A stretch of DNA of 64,000 bases from contig NZ_JOIX01000027.1 of the NCBI RefSeq assembly GCF_000720175.1, positions 1 to 64,000 on the forward strand. The letters are read 5' to 3'. Position 1 is the first letter of the stretch, and each line of letters starts with the position of its first letter. A program made the translations under genes and the position numbers. This stretch comes from Streptomyces sp. NRRL S-337. Its GTDB lineage: Bacteria; Actinomycetota; Actinomycetes; Streptomycetales; Streptomycetaceae. The notes below the pieces were generated by a model, which did no database searches, had not been told where the DNA came from, and saw nothing but the letters and a program-made list of their open reading frames with translations. Below, piece by piece: positions 35,782 through 44,981 of this stretch.

Positions 35782-37932
35782 TTGAGTCGTGAATCTGACA
35801 GTTCGTCCTCCGGCCCGCGGGGCCGTGGCGGAGCCGCGTACCCGTCGGGGACGCCGCCGTACGGCTCGCCCAGGGGAGACGCCGACGAGGTGCTGGCGCC
35901 CGGTGCCGCGGCGCAGCCGGAGGAGCCCAAGACCGAGACCACGCTGACGACGCGGATCAAGATCAACATTCCGGGCTCCCGCCCGATCCCGCCGGTCGTC
36001 GTGCGCAAGCCCGTCGGTGAGGAGTCCGGTATGAACGCATCGGCCGCTTCCGGCGGTTCCCGCGGCGCCCCGCGCCCGGCGCGCGGTGCCGAGCGCGGTG
36101 CCGAGCGCACCGGCAGCACCCCCCGCCCGGAGGCCGCCGCGGACGACGCCACCACGGGCGGCCGCGGCGACAAGACCAGCGACTGGTTCGCGCCGCGCAA
36201 GCCGCAGGCCGGGACGCCCGGAGCGGCCGGCTCGTCGTCGAGCACCGGATCGCACCCCACGCCGCCCGCCCCGGGCGGCCCGACCCCGCCGCGCGGCCCG
36301 TCGGGCACCGGCGCGCCCCAGCGCCCCGACCTGCCGTACTTCTCCGACGCCCCCATGGCGCAGGGCGGCGGCTCGCCGTTCGACGAGGGCGGCAGGGCCG
36401 GTGGCGGCTCGCCGTTCGACGGCGGGCAGCCGGACGCCGGTTCGCCCTTCGACGGCGGACCGCGGGACGCCGGTTCGCCGTTCGACGGCGCGGGGCACGG
36501 CAGCGCCTCGCCGTTCGACGCGCCCACCGGCGTGGCCCCGGACCACAGCCCCTTCGACGCCCCGGTGGGCGGCCCGGGCGGACCCGCCGGCCCCACGACG
36601 GGTCCGGCCAAGGGCGACTCGGCGCTCAACCTCCCGCCCGGCTTCAGCGGCCCGGGACCGAAGATCGACGACACCGCCGAACTCACCCCGCAGGCCCCCG
36701 GACCGCTGACCGGCCCGGGCAGCGGCCTCGGCGCCGGCGGCATCTCGGGAGGTCTGCCCGGCTCGCAGGCCGGCCCGGTCTCCGGCGGCCCGAAGGGCGG
36801 CACCCGGGGCCAGGGGCCCGGCCGTCGCGACCGGGTGTCCGGCGACACCCTGGTCAGCGGCATTCCCGCGGTGCCCGGATCCGACGGCCCGTCGGCCCCG
36901 TCGCCGTTCGCCTCCGCACCGGGTGACGGCGACAGCGCGGCCCCCAAGCCGCGGCCCAAGATCCCCGAGCCGATCAACCCGCCCAAGAAGGGCCGCAACA
37001 AGCTGGTCCTGGCGGCCGTCGCGGTCGTCGTCCTGGCCGGCGTCGCCTACGGCGCGGGCCTGCTGCTCGACCACGCCGACGTGCCCAACGGCACCACCGC
37101 GCTCGGTGTGAACATCGGCGGCACCTCCAAGGAAGAGGCCGTCAAGAAGCTGGAGTCGGCGCTCAAGGACCGCCGCACCGCGCCGCTCAAGCTCACCGTC
37201 GACGGCAAGGCCGAGACCCTGCTGCCGGCCAAGGCGGGCCTGGACATCGACCCGCAGGCGACGGTCCGCAACGCGGCCGGCCGGGACTACAACCCGGTCT
37301 CCGTCATCGGCTCGCTGTTCGGCGTCGACCGGACGGCCAAGCCCGCCATGGTCGTCGACGACGAGAAGCTGACGGTCGCGCTGGAGAACATCGCCGGCCC
37401 CGGCGGCGCCGCCGAGGACGGCGGGATCACCTTCGAGAACGGCAAGGCCGTGCCCCACTACGGCGTCCCGCACAAGGCGATCGACGTCAAGGCGTCCCGC
37501 CAGAAGGTCGCCGACGCCTACCGCGAGCGGGTCACCAACGGCACCGACACCCCCGTGGTGCTCGCCGCCGGCACCCAGCAGCCGCGGGTGAGCAAGGCCG
37601 CGGTGGACCGGGCGATGAAGCAGTACGCCGAGCCCGCCATGTCCGGCCTGGTGACGGTCCGTTCGGGCGCCCACGCGGTCTCCTTCAGCCCGCAGAAGTC
37701 CATCCCGAAGTTCCTGTCGTTCAAGATCGGCAGCAACGGCGAGCTGGTGCCGTACTACGACCGGGCCGCCCTGCAGCAGCTCTACGGCGACACCTTCAAC
37801 GGCGTCCTGCTCACCAAGGGCGACGGCTCGAAGAAGCCGATCACCGTCGAGGAGGTGGCCAGCGCGGTCGCCAAGGCACTGCTCGGCCGTACCCCCGCCG
37901 AGCGGGTCCAGACCGTCGGCGCGGACGGCTGA
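35782..37932 (+). CDS. membrane-anchored peptidoglycan-binding-like protein with SPFD repeats
   Basis: This 716-aa protein has a long disordered N-terminal half (about 405 residues, Gly/Pro/Ser rich) with six SPFD repeats around residues 198-259. One membrane helix follows (about 409-428, LVLAAVAVVVLAGVAYGAGLLL). Outside lies a tandem of VanW/PG-binding-4-like domains (IGGTSKEEAVKKLESAL, DVKASRQKVADAYRERV). The start is TTG 35782, preceded by GGGAGAACC; no ATG fits. The layout, cytoplasmic disordered tail and extracellular wall-binding domains, suggests linking the cytoplasm to the wall (inference). Nested hairpins follow at 37980. Confidence 0.86.
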   Translation: MSRESDSSSSGPRGRGGAAYPSGTPPYGSPRGDADEVLAPGAAAQPEEPKTETTLTTRIKINIPGSRPIPPVVVRKPVGEESGMNASAASGGSRGAPRPARGAERGAERTGSTPRPEAAADDATTGGRGDKTSDWFAPRKPQAGTPGAAGSSSSTGSHPTPPAPGGPTPPRGPSGTGAPQRPDLPYFSDAPMAQGGGSPFDEGGRAGGGSPFDGGQPDAGSPFDGGPRDAGSPFDGAGHGSASPFDAPTGVAPDHSPFDAPVGGPGGPAGPTTGPAKGDSALNLPPGFSGPGPKIDDTAELTPQAPGPLTGPGSGLGAGGISGGLPGSQAGPVSGGPKGGTRGQGPGRRDRVSGDTLVSGIPAVPGSDGPSAPSPFASAPGDGDSAAPKPRPKIPEPINPPKKGRNKLVLAAVAVVVLAGVAYGAGLLLDHADVPNGTTALGVNIGGTSKEEAVKKLESALKDRRTAPLKLTVDGKAETLLPAKAGLDIDPQATVRNAAGRDYNPVSVIGSLFGVDRTAKPAMVVDDEKLTVALENIAGPGGAAEDGGITFENGKAVPHYGVPHKAIDVKASRQKVADAYRERVTNGTDTPVVLAAGTQQPRVSKAAVDRAMKQYAEPAMSGLVTVRSGAHAVSFSPQKSIPKFLSFKIGSNGELVPYYDRAALQQLYGDTFNGVLLTKGDGSKKPITVEEVASAVAKALLGRTPAERVQTVGADG
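36373..36558 (+). repeat. in-gene SPFD-coding repeats
   Basis: Six copies of a TCGCCGTTCGAC-like 12-mer coding Ser-Pro-Phe-Asp, spaced 24-39 bp apart with Gly/Ala-rich linkers. Repeat number may vary between strains. Confidence 0.8.
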
Positions 37933-37979
37933 CGGCGGACCGTACGCACCCGGCCGGGCGACCGGCCGGCCACGGGCCC

Positions 37980-38036
37980 GAGGCCCCCTGGAGGCACTCC
38001 CGGCGCACCGCCCCGGGAGAACCCCTAGGGGGCCTC
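37980..38036 (+). terminator. nested hairpin between wall protein and ABC operon
   Basis: Outer 10-bp stem GAGGCCCCCT / AGGGGGCCTC encloses an inner 7-bp stem CTCCCGG / CCGGGAG. A separate 8-bp stem CCGGCCGG-GCGA-CCGGCCGG lies at 37950-37969. Together they form a probable terminator region. Confidence 0.65.
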
Positions 38037-38040
38037 CCCC

Positions 38041-38054
38041 ATGACAGATGTCAT
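38041..38054. promoter_or_regulatory. palindrome ATGACA-GA-TGTCAT upstream of ABC/two-component operon
   Basis: Perfect 6-bp arms with a 2-nt centre, 60 bp upstream of the ATPase start, at the position expected for an operator of the LuxR-type response regulator encoded at the end of the same operon. Inference from position and symmetry. Confidence 0.55.
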
Positions 38055-38113
38055 GCCGCAGTGCGTACATCCGACACTGCCGGGCACCGGGCCGCGACCG
38101 GGAAGCTGGCACC

Positions 38114-39109
38114 ATGACGACGACAGCGACCAGCACAGTCACCGCCGCCCAGGAGGCGGACCGGGCACCGGTGGTCAGCTTCCGTCAGGTCAGCAAGAGC
38201 TACGGCGCGGTGCGCGCGGTCGCCGACCTGAACATGGAGCTGCACCCCGGCGAGACCGTCGCCCTCCTCGGCCCGAACGGCGCCGGCAAGTCCTCCACCC
38301 TCGACCTGCTGCTCGGCCTGCGCGGCGCGGACGCCGGCACGGTGACCCTCTTCGGCACCACCCCGCAGCGCGCCATCGAACAGGGCAGGGTCGGCGCGAT
38401 GCTGCAGAGCGGCGGCCTGATGGAGGGCGTCAAGGTCCGGGAGCTGGTGAAGCTGGCCCGCGATCTGCACCCGCGCGGCTACCCGCTCGACGAGGTCCTG
38501 GCCACCGCCGGCATCACCGAGATCGCCGACCGCATGGTCGACAAGCTCTCCGGCGGCCAGGAACAGCGGGTCCGCTTCGCGCTCGCCACCGCCGGCGCCA
38601 ACGACCTGATCGTGCTGGACGAGCCGACCACCGGCATGGACGTGACGGCCCGGCAGACCTTCTGGGGCGCGATGCGCAAGCAGGCCCAGCAGGGCCGCAC
38701 GGTGCTGTTCGCCACCCACTACCTCGAAGAGGCCGACGCGATCGCCGACCGGGTGATCGTGCTGCACCGCGGCCGGGTGCTGGCGGACGGCACCGCCGCC
38801 GAGATCAAGGCCCGGGCCGGTGCCCGCCGGGTCACCTTCGACCTCGACGAGCCGGTCGACCACGCCGCGCTGCAGGGCCTGCCGCACCTGACCTCGCTGA
38901 CCGTGTCCCACAGCGGCTCCGCCGCGGGCTCCGGGCGCACCGTCCGGATCCAGTCCCAGGACGCCGACGCCACCGTGCACGCCGTCTACCGCCTCGGTCT
39001 CTACCCGCACAACCTGGAGGTCTCCGGCCTCGGCCTGGAGCAGGCCTTCATCGCCCTGACCACCGCGTCCGACCAGAGCTCCGCCACCGCCGAGGAGGCG
39101 GCCCGATGA
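38114..39109 (+). CDS. ABC-2 exporter ATPase
   Basis: This 331-aa ATPase belongs to the drug/lipid export (DrrA/CcmA-like) class. Walker A is GPNGAGKSS, the signature is LSGGQEQRVR (a variant of LSGGQ), Walker B LIVLDEPTTGMD and the switch FATHYLEEAD. The C-terminal domain (about 100 residues) is of the DUF4162-like type. ATG 38114 is chosen because it gives a normal N-terminus. Its stop overlaps the permease start as ATGA. It heads a four-gene unit (ATPase, permease, sensor kinase, regulator), an arrangement seen for DesKR-type export systems. Confidence 0.9.
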   Translation: MTTTATSTVTAAQEADRAPVVSFRQVSKSYGAVRAVADLNMELHPGETVALLGPNGAGKSSTLDLLLGLRGADAGTVTLFGTTPQRAIEQGRVGAMLQSGGLMEGVKVRELVKLARDLHPRGYPLDEVLATAGITEIADRMVDKLSGGQEQRVRFALATAGANDLIVLDEPTTGMDVTARQTFWGAMRKQAQQGRTVLFATHYLEEADAIADRVIVLHRGRVLADGTAAEIKARAGARRVTFDLDEPVDHAALQGLPHLTSLTVSHSGSAAGSGRTVRIQSQDADATVHAVYRLGLYPHNLEVSGLGLEQAFIALTTASDQSSATAEEAAR

Positions 39110-39843
39110 CCACCCTGATCAAGCTGGAGATCGTCCGCGCGCTGCGCAACAAGAAGTTCATGTTCTTCTCGGTGATCTACCCGCCGGCGCTGTACCTGAT
39201 CATCGCCGGCGGCGCGGACAGCACCCCGATCCCCGGCATGAAACTGAACATGGGGCTGTACTTCATGGTGTCCATGGCAGCATTCGGTGCCATGACCGCC
39301 GTGCTGCTGGGCAACAGCGAGCGCATCGCCAAGGAGCGCGAGAAGGGGTGGGTGCGGCAGCTGCGGCTGACCGCCCTGCCGGGCCGCGGCTACGTCGCCG
39401 CCAAGATGGCCGCCGCCGCGACCGTCAGCCTGCCGTCGATCGTGCTGGTCATGCTCGCCGCCGCGGTCGTCAAGGGCGTCCGGCTGGAAGCCTGGCAGTG
39501 GCTGGCGATCGCCGCCGGCACCTGGCTCGGCAGCTTCGTCTTCGCCGCCCTGGGCGTCGCCATCGGCTACCTGGCCACCGGTGACGCGGTCCGCCCGATC
39601 GCCATGCTGATCTACTTCGGCCTGGCGTTCCTCGGCGGCCTGTGGATGCCGCTGACGATCCTGCCGCAGTGGGTGCAGAACATCGCCGAATGGCTGCCCA
39701 CCCACGCGTACACGGCGCTCGGCACCGCCGTCGAGGCCGGTGGCGCGCCGCACGTGAAGGACATCGCCATCCTCGCCGGCTACCTGGTGCTGTTCGCCGG
39801 CGGCGCGGCCTGGCTCTACCGGAAGGACACCCGCCGGGCATGA
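39106..39843 (+). CDS. ABC-2 type permease
   Basis: This 245-aa permease has six hydrophobic segments: MFFSVIYPPALYLIIAG, FMVSMAAFGAMTAVLL, LPSIVLVMLAAAV, WLGSFVFAALGVAIGYL, IAMLIYFGLAFLGGLW and IAILAGYLVLFAGGAAW. The motif NSERIAKEREKGWVRQLRLTALPG is the conserved cytoplasmic loop of ABC-2 permeases. It overlaps the genes on both sides by 4 nt. Confidence 0.93.
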   Translation: MTTLIKLEIVRALRNKKFMFFSVIYPPALYLIIAGGADSTPIPGMKLNMGLYFMVSMAAFGAMTAVLLGNSERIAKEREKGWVRQLRLTALPGRGYVAAKMAAAATVSLPSIVLVMLAAAVVKGVRLEAWQWLAIAAGTWLGSFVFAALGVAIGYLATGDAVRPIAMLIYFGLAFLGGLWMPLTILPQWVQNIAEWLPTHAYTALGTAVEAGGAPHVKDIAILAGYLVLFAGGAAWLYRKDTRRA

Positions 39844-41081
39844 ACGGACCGGAGACCGACGACAACCCGGTGATGATCGGCACCCCGCCGCGCACCCGCC
39901 GCCAGGCGCTGGTGAAGTCCGTCTGGATCGTCATCTGGTTCGGGTACCTCGCGGGCCCCATCGGCAGCCTGGCCGAGGGCGGGATGTCCTTGGCCCGCGA
40001 GGTGCTGGGCTGGAGCGGTCTCCTGACGTTCGTCGGCGTCTACTTCGTCCTGGTCTTCCGGCACATGGCCCACCGGCCGATGCCCTCGGGCGCGATCCGG
40101 GCGGCCGTGGTCCTCATCGCGGCGCTGGCCGTGCTGCTGGCCTCGACGCTCGGCCCGAACTGGCTGGTGCTCTTCACGTTCGTGTGCGTCGCGGTCGCGG
40201 TCACCCAGCCCTTTAGGACGTCCCGGTGGGCCATCCCCGCACTGACCGCCACCCTCATCCTGGTCGGCACGCGCTACCCGGACGCCCGGATCTACCTCTT
40301 CGCGTACGCCCTGCCCTGCCTGCTCAGCGGCTTCGCGATGGTCGGCGTGCAGCACCTGATCCGTACGACCCAGGAGCTGCGCGCCGCCCGCCAGGAGGTC
40401 GCCCGGCTCGCCGCCAACGACGAGCGGCTGCGGCTCGCCCGCGACCTGCACGACCTCCTCGGCCACTCGCTCTCCCTGATCACGCTCAAGAGCGAGCTGG
40501 CCGGCCGGATGCTGCCGGACCGCCCGGACGACGCCGCCCGCCAGGTGGCCGACATCGAACGGGTCAGCCGGCAGGCGCTGGTCGACGTGCGGGAGGCGGT
40601 CACCGGCTACCGCCGCCCCCGGATCGCCGTCGAGCTGGCCGGGGTCCGGGCCGCGCTGCGCACCGCCGGCATCACCGCCGCCGTCGACCCGGCGCTGGAC
40701 GACGAGCACCGGGGCCTCGCGGCCGATGAGGAGAGCGCGCTGGCCTGGGCGCTGCGCGAGGCGGTGACCAACGTCGTCCGGCACAGCGGCGCCCGCCGCT
40801 GCGAGCTGCTGCTGACCGAGGAGTGGGAGGCCGACGAGCGGCGCTACCTGTGCCTGGCGGTCATCGACGACGGCATCGGGCCGCCGCGCGGCGGCGGACA
40901 CGACGGCAACGGCCTGACCGGCCTGCGCGAGCGCCTGGCCCTGGCCGACGGCCGGCTGGAGACCGGCCCGGCCCCGCGCGGCCACGGCTTCGCCCTGCGC
41001 GCCTACGTGCCGCTGGCCGCCCCGGCCCCCTCGCCGTCCGCCGCCGAGACCCTCCCGGAGCCGCTGCCGGACCAGGCGTAG
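39840..41081 (+). CDS. DesK-like sensor histidine kinase
   Basis: This 413-aa kinase has about five N-terminal membrane helices and a HisKA_3 dimerisation domain with the phosphorylated histidine in ARDLHDLLGHSLSLI, then a HATPase domain (N box EAVTNVVRHSGA; G box DDGIGP, GNGLTGLRERL). This is the class that pairs with LuxR-type regulators. ATG 39840 overlaps the permease stop as ATGA. It likely senses membrane state or an exported antimicrobial and signals to the next gene. Confidence 0.93.
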   Translation: MNGPETDDNPVMIGTPPRTRRQALVKSVWIVIWFGYLAGPIGSLAEGGMSLAREVLGWSGLLTFVGVYFVLVFRHMAHRPMPSGAIRAAVVLIAALAVLLASTLGPNWLVLFTFVCVAVAVTQPFRTSRWAIPALTATLILVGTRYPDARIYLFAYALPCLLSGFAMVGVQHLIRTTQELRAARQEVARLAANDERLRLARDLHDLLGHSLSLITLKSELAGRMLPDRPDDAARQVADIERVSRQALVDVREAVTGYRRPRIAVELAGVRAALRTAGITAAVDPALDDEHRGLAADEESALAWALREAVTNVVRHSGARRCELLLTEEWEADERRYLCLAVIDDGIGPPRGGGHDGNGLTGLRERLALADGRLETGPAPRGHGFALRAYVPLAAPAPSPSAAETLPEPLPDQA

Positions 41082-41135
41082 CCACCGGCCGTACGCCCGC
41101 CCGGCGGATCCCGTACACCCTCTAAGCTGACCGGC

Positions 41136-41741
41136 ATGATCAGGGTGCTGCTGGCTGAGGACCAGTCGATGGTCCGGGAGGCGCTGGCCGCGCTGCTGTC
41201 GCTGGAGGCGGACCTGGAGGTCGTCGCACAGGCGGCGCGCGGCGACGAAGTCGTGGCCACCGCGCGGGCGCACGACGTGGACGTCGCCCTGCTGGACATC
41301 GAGATGCCGGGCCTCACCGGCCTGGACGCGGCGGCCGCGCTGCGCCGCGAGCTGCCCGGCGTGAAGATCGTCATCCTCACCACCTTCGGCCGCCCCGGCT
41401 ATCTGCGCCGCGCCATGGAGGCCGGCGCGGACGCCTTCCTGGTCAAGGACGCCCCGGCGGCCCGGCTCGCGGACGCGGTGCGCCGGGTGCTGCGCGGCGA
41501 GCGGGTCATCGACCCGGCGCTGGCGGCGGCCGCGCTGGCCGACGGCGCCAGCCCGCTCACCGAGCGCGAACGGGAGGTGCTGCGGACCGCCGCGGACGGC
41601 TCCACCAACGCCGAGATCGCCGCCGCCCTCCACCTCTCCCAGGGCACGGTCCGCAACTACCTGTCCACCGCCATCCAGAAGACCGGCGCCCGCAACCGCG
41701 CCGAGGCGGTCCGCACGGCCCGCGACAAGGGCTGGCTCTGA
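41136..41741 (+). CDS. DesR-like (NarL/FixJ) response regulator
   Basis: This 201-aa regulator has a receiver domain with the phosphorylated Asp in ALLDIEMPGL (near residue 54) and an acidic pair in LLAEDQSMVREAL, then a LuxR HTH (LTEREREVLRTAADGSTNAEIAAALHLSQGTVRNYLS). It lies 54 bp after its kinase. It probably binds the palindrome at 38041 to control the exporter. Confidence 0.93.
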   Translation: MIRVLLAEDQSMVREALAALLSLEADLEVVAQAARGDEVVATARAHDVDVALLDIEMPGLTGLDAAAALRRELPGVKIVILTTFGRPGYLRRAMEAGADAFLVKDAPAARLADAVRRVLRGERVIDPALAAAALADGASPLTEREREVLRTAADGSTNAEIAAALHLSQGTVRNYLSTAIQKTGARNRAEAVRTARDKGWL

Positions 41742-41839
41742 GCACCCCTCGGCGCACCGGCCCCGTGCGCCCGGGCCGCCGGCCCCGGGACCTCCTCCCC
41801 TGTGCGCCGTCGGGTGCCGTCCCGCAGGCTTGAAGTGTT

Positions 41840-42970
41840 ATGCCCCTCAACCGCGCCCCGGAGGGCGGCCGCGGCACCACCGTGGTGCTGATCCTCGTGA
41901 TCGTCGGCGTCACGGTCCTGGACGCGGTCGACATCGGCCCCGAACTGCACCAGTCCGCCTTCCTGGGCATCGCCCCGCTGTACGCCGCGCTGCGCTGCTC
42001 CCTCCGGCGGACCGTCCTGGTCGCGGCCGTCTACCTGCTGTGCCTGATGTACGTCGACACCTTCACCGTTGTCGACTGGGCCCCGGTCAGCCGGATCACC
42101 GCCGTCTTCGGCGCCTGCCTGGCGGCGGCCTTCTCCGTGATGCTGTGCCGCGTCCGGCTCCAGCGGGAGGCGCTGCACGCCCGGACCAGCCTGGTGGCCG
42201 ACACCGTGCAGCGGGCCATGCTGCGCGAGCTGCCGCTGCGCGCCGGGCCGGTCGAGGCGTACGGCTTCTACGTCTCCGCCCAGGAAGGCGCCCGGGTCGG
42301 CGGCGACATCTACGAGGCCGTCGACACCCCGCACGGGCTGCGGCTGATGATCGGCGACGTCCAGGGCAAGGGCATGCCGGCGATCGGCGCCGGGCTGGAG
42401 GTGCTGGCGGCGTTCCGGGAGGCCGCGCACTACCACGACGCCCTGGAGACGGTGGCCGACCGGATGGAGCAGGCGCTGGCCCGCTACAACACGCGCTCGG
42501 CCGAGCAGGGCACCGACGAGCGGTTCGTCACCGCGCTGCTGATGGAGGTGCGGGACGGCGGGGCCGGGCCGCCGCGGGGCCGGGTGCTGTCCTGCGGCCA
42601 CATCCCGTACTACCTGATCCGCGACGGCGCGGTGTACGAGCGTCAGGACGGCGGCGGGCTGCCGCTGGGCCTGGGCACGCTCGGCGGCGAACCACGGCGC
42701 GGCGTGCCGGTCCGCCCGGAGCCCGGCGACCGGATCGTGCTGTGCACGGACGGCGTGACCGAGGCGCGCGGCCCGGACGGCACCTTCTACCCCCTCGGCG
42801 AGCGGCTGGCCGGCTGGACCCGGCTGGAACCGCCCGAGCTGGCCCGCACGCTGCGGGCCGACCTGGAGGGCTTCACCGCCGGCGACCTCAAGGACGACGC
42901 CACGGTCCTGGTCGTCGGCCGCCTGGCGGAGACGGCTCAGTTGAGCATCGCGCGGGCCGCCGCGGCCTGA
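41840..42970 (+). CDS. membrane-anchored PP2C (SpoIIE-type) phosphatase
   Basis: This 376-aa protein has three or four N-terminal membrane helices (TVVLILVIVGVTVLDAVDI, TVLVAAVYLLCLMYV, AVFGACLAAAFSVMLC), then a PP2C/SpoIIE domain with metal-binding acids in EGARVGGDIYEAV, GDVQGKGMPA, CTDGVTEARGPDG and DLKDDATVLVV. There is no sensor domain other than the membrane part. Predicted role is dephosphorylating an anti-anti-sigma factor. It lies 98 bp after the response regulator and its 3' end overlaps the convergent SirB1-like gene by 34 bp. Confidence 0.88.
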   Translation: MPLNRAPEGGRGTTVVLILVIVGVTVLDAVDIGPELHQSAFLGIAPLYAALRCSLRRTVLVAAVYLLCLMYVDTFTVVDWAPVSRITAVFGACLAAAFSVMLCRVRLQREALHARTSLVADTVQRAMLRELPLRAGPVEAYGFYVSAQEGARVGGDIYEAVDTPHGLRLMIGDVQGKGMPAIGAGLEVLAAFREAAHYHDALETVADRMEQALARYNTRSAEQGTDERFVTALLMEVRDGGAGPPRGRVLSCGHIPYYLIRDGAVYERQDGGGLPLGLGTLGGEPRRGVPVRPEPGDRIVLCTDGVTEARGPDGTFYPLGERLAGWTRLEPPELARTLRADLEGFTAGDLKDDATVLVVGRLAETAQLSIARAAAA

Positions 42971-43806
42971 CGGCGGATCGCCTCCGCACCGGCCGGGTCG
43001 ACCGCCGCCACCACCTCGGCGTACTCCGTCAGCTCCGCCGCCCCTTCGAGGAACTCCCCGCGCCGGACCAGGAGTTGGGCCCGCTCCAGGCGCAGCCGCG
43101 CGGGACGGCTGGGCAGCAGCAGCGACAGGTCCAGCGCCCACAGCTGCACCGCGCTGTGCTCGGGCCGGGCCTCGGCCCAGGCCCGGATGTTGTTGAGCAC
43201 CCGCAGCACGATCTCCAGCGGATCGGCCGGGGACGTCATCGGCCGGGTCAGCTGCCCGCCGGTCGCCCCCGCGACCAGCAGCGCCGCGTCCTCGTCGGTG
43301 AGCAGCCGCCCGCCGGCGAACGGATCGGCGAGCACATGCGCCCCGGCCGGATCACCGAAGCCGACGACGAAATGCCCCGGCAGCGCCACCCCGTACACCG
43401 GTGCGCCGGCCCGCCGGGCGACCTCCATCCACACCACCGACAGCAGGATCGGCAGACCGCGGCGGCGCCGCAGCACCTCGTGCAGCAGCGAGGACGACAG
43501 CCGCCGGTAGTCGGCGGGCGAGCCGCCGAAGCCGCAGCGGGTGCCGAGCAGCTCGGCCAGATTGCGGGCCCAGGCCCCCGGGCCGCCCGCCGGCTGGTAC
43601 GGCAGCAGCCCGGCCAGCCGGTCCAGCTCGATCTGGGCCGCGTCCAGGCCCGCCTCGTCCAGCCCGGGGTCGGCCTCGGCCGCCACCAGCAGGCAGAGCA
43701 GGGACAGATCGGGCCGCTCCTCGCGGGCGGCCGTGGCGAACCGGCGCCGCCGCGCGGCCCGCGCGTCCGGCTCCGGCCCGGGTTCCTCAGGCGTACGGGA
43801 TGCCAT
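42937..43806 (-). CDS. SirB1-like / transglutaminase-fold protein
   Basis: This 289-aa protein belongs to the SirB1 family (transglutaminase-like core 2 plus TPR-like C-terminus). The core is RRGLPILLSVVWMEVARRAGAPVYGVALPGHFVVGF, where the His is the usual catalytic-site histidine, with LADPFAGGRLL after it. The C-terminal half consists of helical repeats. It is the second gene of a minus-strand pair, 17 bp after the GNAT gene. Function of SirB1 proteins is not firmly known. Confidence 0.85.
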   Translation of the reverse strand: MASRTPEEPGPEPDARAARRRRFATAAREERPDLSLLCLLVAAEADPGLDEAGLDAAQIELDRLAGLLPYQPAGGPGAWARNLAELLGTRCGFGGSPADYRRLSSSLLHEVLRRRRGLPILLSVVWMEVARRAGAPVYGVALPGHFVVGFGDPAGAHVLADPFAGGRLLTDEDAALLVAGATGGQLTRPMTSPADPLEIVLRVLNNIRAWAEARPEHSAVQLWALDLSLLLPSRPARLRLERAQLLVRRGEFLEGAAELTEYAEVVAAVDPAGAEAIRRQAAAARAMLN

Positions 43807-43823
43807 ACCCGACCGATACCCGT

Positions 43824-44840
43824 TCAGCGCCCGCCGGGCAGGGCCCGCCGGTAGTGGTAGCCGTGGTGGTCGGTGAAGCCGAGCCGCTCGTAGAGCGCCA
43901 GCGCGCCCGCGTTGTCCGCCTCGACCTGGAGGTACGCCGCGGAGGCGCCCTCGTCCAGCGCCCGTTCGGCGAGCGCCGCCATGACCAGCGAGGCCAGCCC
44001 CTGCCGCCGCTCGTCCGGGGCCACCTCGATCGCCGCGAAGCCGGCCCACCGGCCGTCGACGACCAGCCGCCCGATGGCCGCCGTGCCGCCGTCCTCGCCC
44101 CGCACCGTCGCGAACCACACCGACGGGCCGCCGGTCAGCACCTTCCACGCGGTCGGGGTGAGGCCGCCGGCGCCGCCGGTCCGGTTGTAGAGGGCCGACC
44201 AGGCGTCGCCCGGCTCCCGGGACAGCGTGACGCGGGCCGTGTCCGCGTCGGTGTCGGCCAGCGGGGCCAGCGCCGAGATCAGGACCCGGGTGTGCGCCTC
44301 GGCGGCCCAGCCGCGCCGCTCCAGCTCCGCGGCCAGCGCGTCGTCGGCGTCCGGGCGGCCGGTGGCGACCGTGATCAGCGGCGGCAGCCCGCGTGCCGCG
44401 TACCACTGCGCGATGCGCTCCAGCGCGGAGTCCAGCGGCATCCCCGGATCGCCGAGCGGCAGCACCGAATTGCCCCGCCGGGTGAATCCCTCGCTCGCGC
44501 GCAGCGTCCACTCCCCGAGACGCTCGGTCTCGGTGGCCGGCCAGCCGCGCGCCGCGACCTCCTGGAGCTCACGCGCGCCGGCGGAAGGGACCTTCCTGCG
44601 GGGCCGGGCCGCGGGCACGACCTTGGCGGCGACCAGCGAGGACTCCTCGATCCGTACGCACTCGCCGGAGCGGCGTGTGATGCTCAGCACACCCTCGTCC
44701 CACGATGTGAGCACCCCGACCGCGTCCGTGAACGCCGCTCCCCCCTCCCGGTCCCCGGTGAGGCGCCGGACGGATACCCTTTTGCCCACGTCAGCACGGG
44801 TGATGCGGACCTCCGCGCGACCGCCGGCCAGGAATTCCAT
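43824..44840 (-). CDS. GNAT acetyltransferase with N-terminal extension
   Basis: This 338-aa protein has a small N-terminal barrel-like region (ITRADVGKRVSVRRLTGD ... GVLTSWDEGVLSITRRSGE, residues about 10-65) and a C-terminal GNAT domain. The acetyl-CoA loop is VAPDERRQGLASLVMAALAERA, and ALALYERLGFTDHHGYHYRR is the final motif. Substrate is unknown. It starts 141 bp upstream of the divergent fdxA gene. Confidence 0.87.
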   Translation of the reverse strand: MEFLAGGRAEVRITRADVGKRVSVRRLTGDREGGAAFTDAVGVLTSWDEGVLSITRRSGECVRIEESSLVAAKVVPAARPRRKVPSAGARELQEVAARGWPATETERLGEWTLRASEGFTRRGNSVLPLGDPGMPLDSALERIAQWYAARGLPPLITVATGRPDADDALAAELERRGWAAEAHTRVLISALAPLADTDADTARVTLSREPGDAWSALYNRTGGAGGLTPTAWKVLTGGPSVWFATVRGEDGGTAAIGRLVVDGRWAGFAAIEVAPDERRQGLASLVMAALAERALDEGASAAYLQVEADNAGALALYERLGFTDHHGYHYRRALPGGR

Positions 44841-44981
44841 CGCTCAAACCGCCCCTCTTGTTCGTCTCGTGCCCGGGAACGGAGATACTAGGTGGCGGGC
44901 ATCGACGACGCCGCGCTCCCGCGCGCCCTGCGGCGGTACCGCCAATCGGTTCCGCCGGCCCTAACGAGGAGGAACGACAGC

